This document shows, one piece after another, positions 62,419 through 64,000 of a stretch of DNA of 64,000 bases (position 1 is its first letter; each line of letters starts with the position of its first letter). The notes under the pieces were generated by a model. It saw only the letters and a list, made by a program, of their open reading frames with translations, did not search any database and had not been told where the DNA came from. The stretch is from Chloroherpeton thalassium ATCC 35110 (GTDB lineage Bacteria; Bacteroidota; Chlorobiia; Chlorobiales; Chloroherpetonaceae): assembly GCF_000020525.1 (NCBI RefSeq), contig NC_011026.1:124001-188000 (forward strand), written 5' to 3'. Position numbers and translations under genes: made by a program.

Positions 62419-63516
62419 ATGCAAAAAGATTTTTCAAACGATTTAGAATTTCGAGCATTTCTAAATCCTGCCGTTAGGAATATGTCTGCCTATCATATTT
62501 CTGGTGGACAAAACGCGGAAATCAAGCTAAACCAAAACGAAAATCCGTTAGACCTGCCCGATTGGCTGAAGGAAAAAATATTGGCGGACTTTGCCAAAGA
62601 GCAATGGAATCGCTATCCCGAAATTTTCCCAAACCAAGCCACACGGAAATATGCAGAGTTTTTAGACGTTCCCGCCGAATGCGTGCTGATGGGAAACGGT
62701 TCTAACGAGTTGCTTTACACGATTTTCATGGCGACCCTTACAAAAGGCGCGTCGGTGCTGATTCCGCAGCCGTCGTTTTCACTTTATGAAAAAATCGCTG
62801 ACATCTTAAACGCCGATGTCATTGCCGTGCCGATGACCAGCTCGTTTGAGTTTCAACCGGAACGCATCATTGCGGAAGCGAAGAACAGCCAGCCAAATCT
62901 CATCGTGCTTTCCACGCCGAACAATCCGACGAGCAAGTCGCTTTCTTATGAGCAAATCAAGCAAATTGTCACCGAAACCGATTCCATCGTTTTGGCTGAC
63001 GAGGCGTATATCGAATTTTCCAAGCAAAAATCCGCGCTGGATCTGATCTATGAACACAGCAACTTGCTCGTGCTTCGAACCATGTCGAAGGCGTTTTCGC
63101 TTGCGGGCGTGCGGGTCGGTTTTGCCATCAGCCATCCTGAACTGTTGAAGGAAATCTCAAAGCCGAAGATTCCATTTGCGTCGAATCGCTTGGCGGAGCT
63201 TTGCCTGATTCATGTGCTCGAAAATTATTCAGTTATTGACGAACGCGTAAAAATGCTGCTCGGCGAGCGCGAACGAATGGCGGGCATATTGGCAAAAATG
63301 AACGGCATCTTTTTGCACGAAAGCGACACGAACTTTTTCATCATTGAAGTTGAACAACCCGGCGAAGTATTTAATCGGTTGAAAGCCAAAGACATCATCG
63401 TGCGAAATGTTTCGAGCTACCCGATGATGGAAAAATGCCTGCGCATCAATGTGGGAACAAAAGCGGAAAACGACCGATTTTTGTCGGAATTGGAAAAAAT
63501 TATGAATGAAGGTTAA
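62419..63516 (+). CDS. hisC: Histidinol-phosphate aminotransferase HisC
   Basis: 365 residues, class I/II PLP aminotransferase. The N-terminal LNQNENPLDLPDWLKE, the central STPNNPTSKSL, the PLP-binding Lys in RTMSKAFSLAGVRVGF and the late RINVGTKAENDRFLSEL are the HisC set. It converts imidazole-acetol phosphate to histidinol phosphate in histidine synthesis. It is not in a his operon here. The next gene follows after 15 bases. Confidence 0.9.
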   Translation: MQKDFSNDLEFRAFLNPAVRNMSAYHISGGQNAEIKLNQNENPLDLPDWLKEKILADFAKEQWNRYPEIFPNQATRKYAEFLDVPAECVLMGNGSNELLYTIFMATLTKGASVLIPQPSFSLYEKIADILNADVIAVPMTSSFEFQPERIIAEAKNSQPNLIVLSTPNNPTSKSLSYEQIKQIVTETDSIVLADEAYIEFSKQKSALDLIYEHSNLLVLRTMSKAFSLAGVRVGFAISHPELLKEISKPKIPFASNRLAELCLIHVLENYSVIDERVKMLLGERERMAGILAKMNGIFLHESDTNFFIIEVEQPGEVFNRLKAKDIIVRNVSSYPMMEKCLRINVGTKAENDRFLSELEKIMNEG

Positions 63517-63531
63517 GGATTTAGTAGAAAA

Positions 63532-64000
63532 ATGTTGAGGAAATTACATGGTTCTGAAATGGGGCGCTTAGAGCCGGACGCGTTTCGCGAAAGCCAAAAA
63601 CATCCGATTTATGTGATGTTTCAAAATATCCGAAGCATGTGGAATGTGGGCTCCATTTTCAGAACATGCGACGCGGCGAGAATTCAGAAAGTTATTATTA
63701 CGGGCTACACCGCCACGCCGCCACGCCCGCAAATAGACAAGGTGGCGCTGGGCGCAACCGAAACAGTCGATTGGGAATATGTCGCTGACCCGCTTGAGGC
63801 GCTCGCGGATTTGAAAGATCAGGGCGTGAAAATCGCCGCGCTGGAAATCACCGAAAACGCCCGAAATTATGACGAACTGAGCGCGGAAGATTTTCCACTT
63901 TGCCTGGTGTTAGGAAATGAAGTCACGGGCATAGACGATGAGGTGCTTCAGGAATGCGATTTTGCGTTGGAAATTCCGCAATACGGCACGAAGCATTCCT
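63532..64000 (+). CDS. SpoU/TrmH-family RNA 2'-O-methyltransferase, 3' end outside window
   Basis: About 156 residues are visible from ATG 63532 (MLRKLHGSEMGRLEPDAF) and the frame is open to the window edge. The SPOUT-fold motifs are present: NIRSMWNVGSIFRTCDAA (motif 1), LVLGNEVTGIDDEVL (motif 2) and the start of motif 3, IPQYGTKHS. Such enzymes methylate the 2'-hydroxyl of tRNA or rRNA riboses with SAM bound in a trefoil knot. The target RNA cannot be told. Probably co-transcribed with hisC. Confidence 0.85.
   Translation, partial: MLRKLHGSEMGRLEPDAFRESQKHPIYVMFQNIRSMWNVGSIFRTCDAARIQKVIITGYTATPPRPQIDKVALGATETVDWEYVADPLEALADLKDQGVKIAALEITENARNYDELSAEDFPLCLVLGNEVTGIDDEVLQECDFALEIPQYGTKHS

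Overview
The window looks like chromosome from a Chlorobiota/Bacteroidota-lineage bacterium. The best guess is a Chloroherpeton-like green sulfur bacterium. That guess is inference from a cmk-ispH-rpsA gene run, a TonB receptor with a carboxypeptidase-like N-terminal domain, an RRM-type RNA-binding protein, a PPi-type phosphofructokinase and a cytoplasmic sulfur-oxidation locus. No rRNA or tRNA gene and no photosynthesis gene is present to settle it.

Left part (1-16.0 kb), mostly housekeeping: the end of an M1 aminopeptidase; cobT-cobS-cobC for the cobalamin lower ligand; a DUF4097-like envelope protein; a COG0731 radical SAM protein; a TonB-dependent receptor; cmk-ispH-rpsA; era; rodA; an EamA transporter; a DUF202 protein.

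Centre (16.0-40.6 kb), the notable region: about 18 genes, all on the minus strand, that together can be read as a pathway from sulfane sulfur to sulfate. In transcription order from 40.6 kb downwards: a DsrE-like sulfurtransferase, lipoate-binding protein LbpA, a thioredoxin-like protein, sHdrC1-B1-A, the sHdr-associated conserved unknown protein, an sHdrB3-type Fe-S/CCG protein, EtfB and EtfA, and an EMO-type membrane Fe-S oxidoreductase. This is the layout known as type II sHdr. A lipoate-assembly block follows: a second LbpA, an sLpl(AB)-type ligase, two LipS-type radical SAM sulfur-insertion enzymes, a second lipoate-ligase-like protein and a radical SAM protein I cannot assign. The last genes are a SoeABC-like cytoplasmic molybdoenzyme (SoeB and SoeC fused) and a TorD-like chaperone. 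The inferred logic is: sulfur bound to LbpA is oxidised by sHdr to sulfite, Soe oxidises sulfite to sulfate, and electrons reach the quinone pool through EtfAB-EMO and the NrfD-like SoeC domain. The intergenic spaces are filled with at least three families of dispersed repeats that I do not see in the flanks.

Right part (40.6-64 kb): dnaX with a clear -1 frameshift signal (gamma/tau); a ZntB/CorA-type transporter; a signalling group (a 1492-residue multi-PAS kinase, a lone receiver and a membrane adenylate/guanylate cyclase); oligopeptidase B; MarR; YceI; a phosphofructokinase with PPi-type residues; an RRM protein behind a long structured leader; a TetR-controlled export operon (LolA-like, outer-membrane barrel, MMPL/RND pump), in which the LolA-like signal peptide is split by a 9-base homopolymer; a CDGSH protein; hisC; and a SpoU-family RNA methyltransferase running off the right edge.
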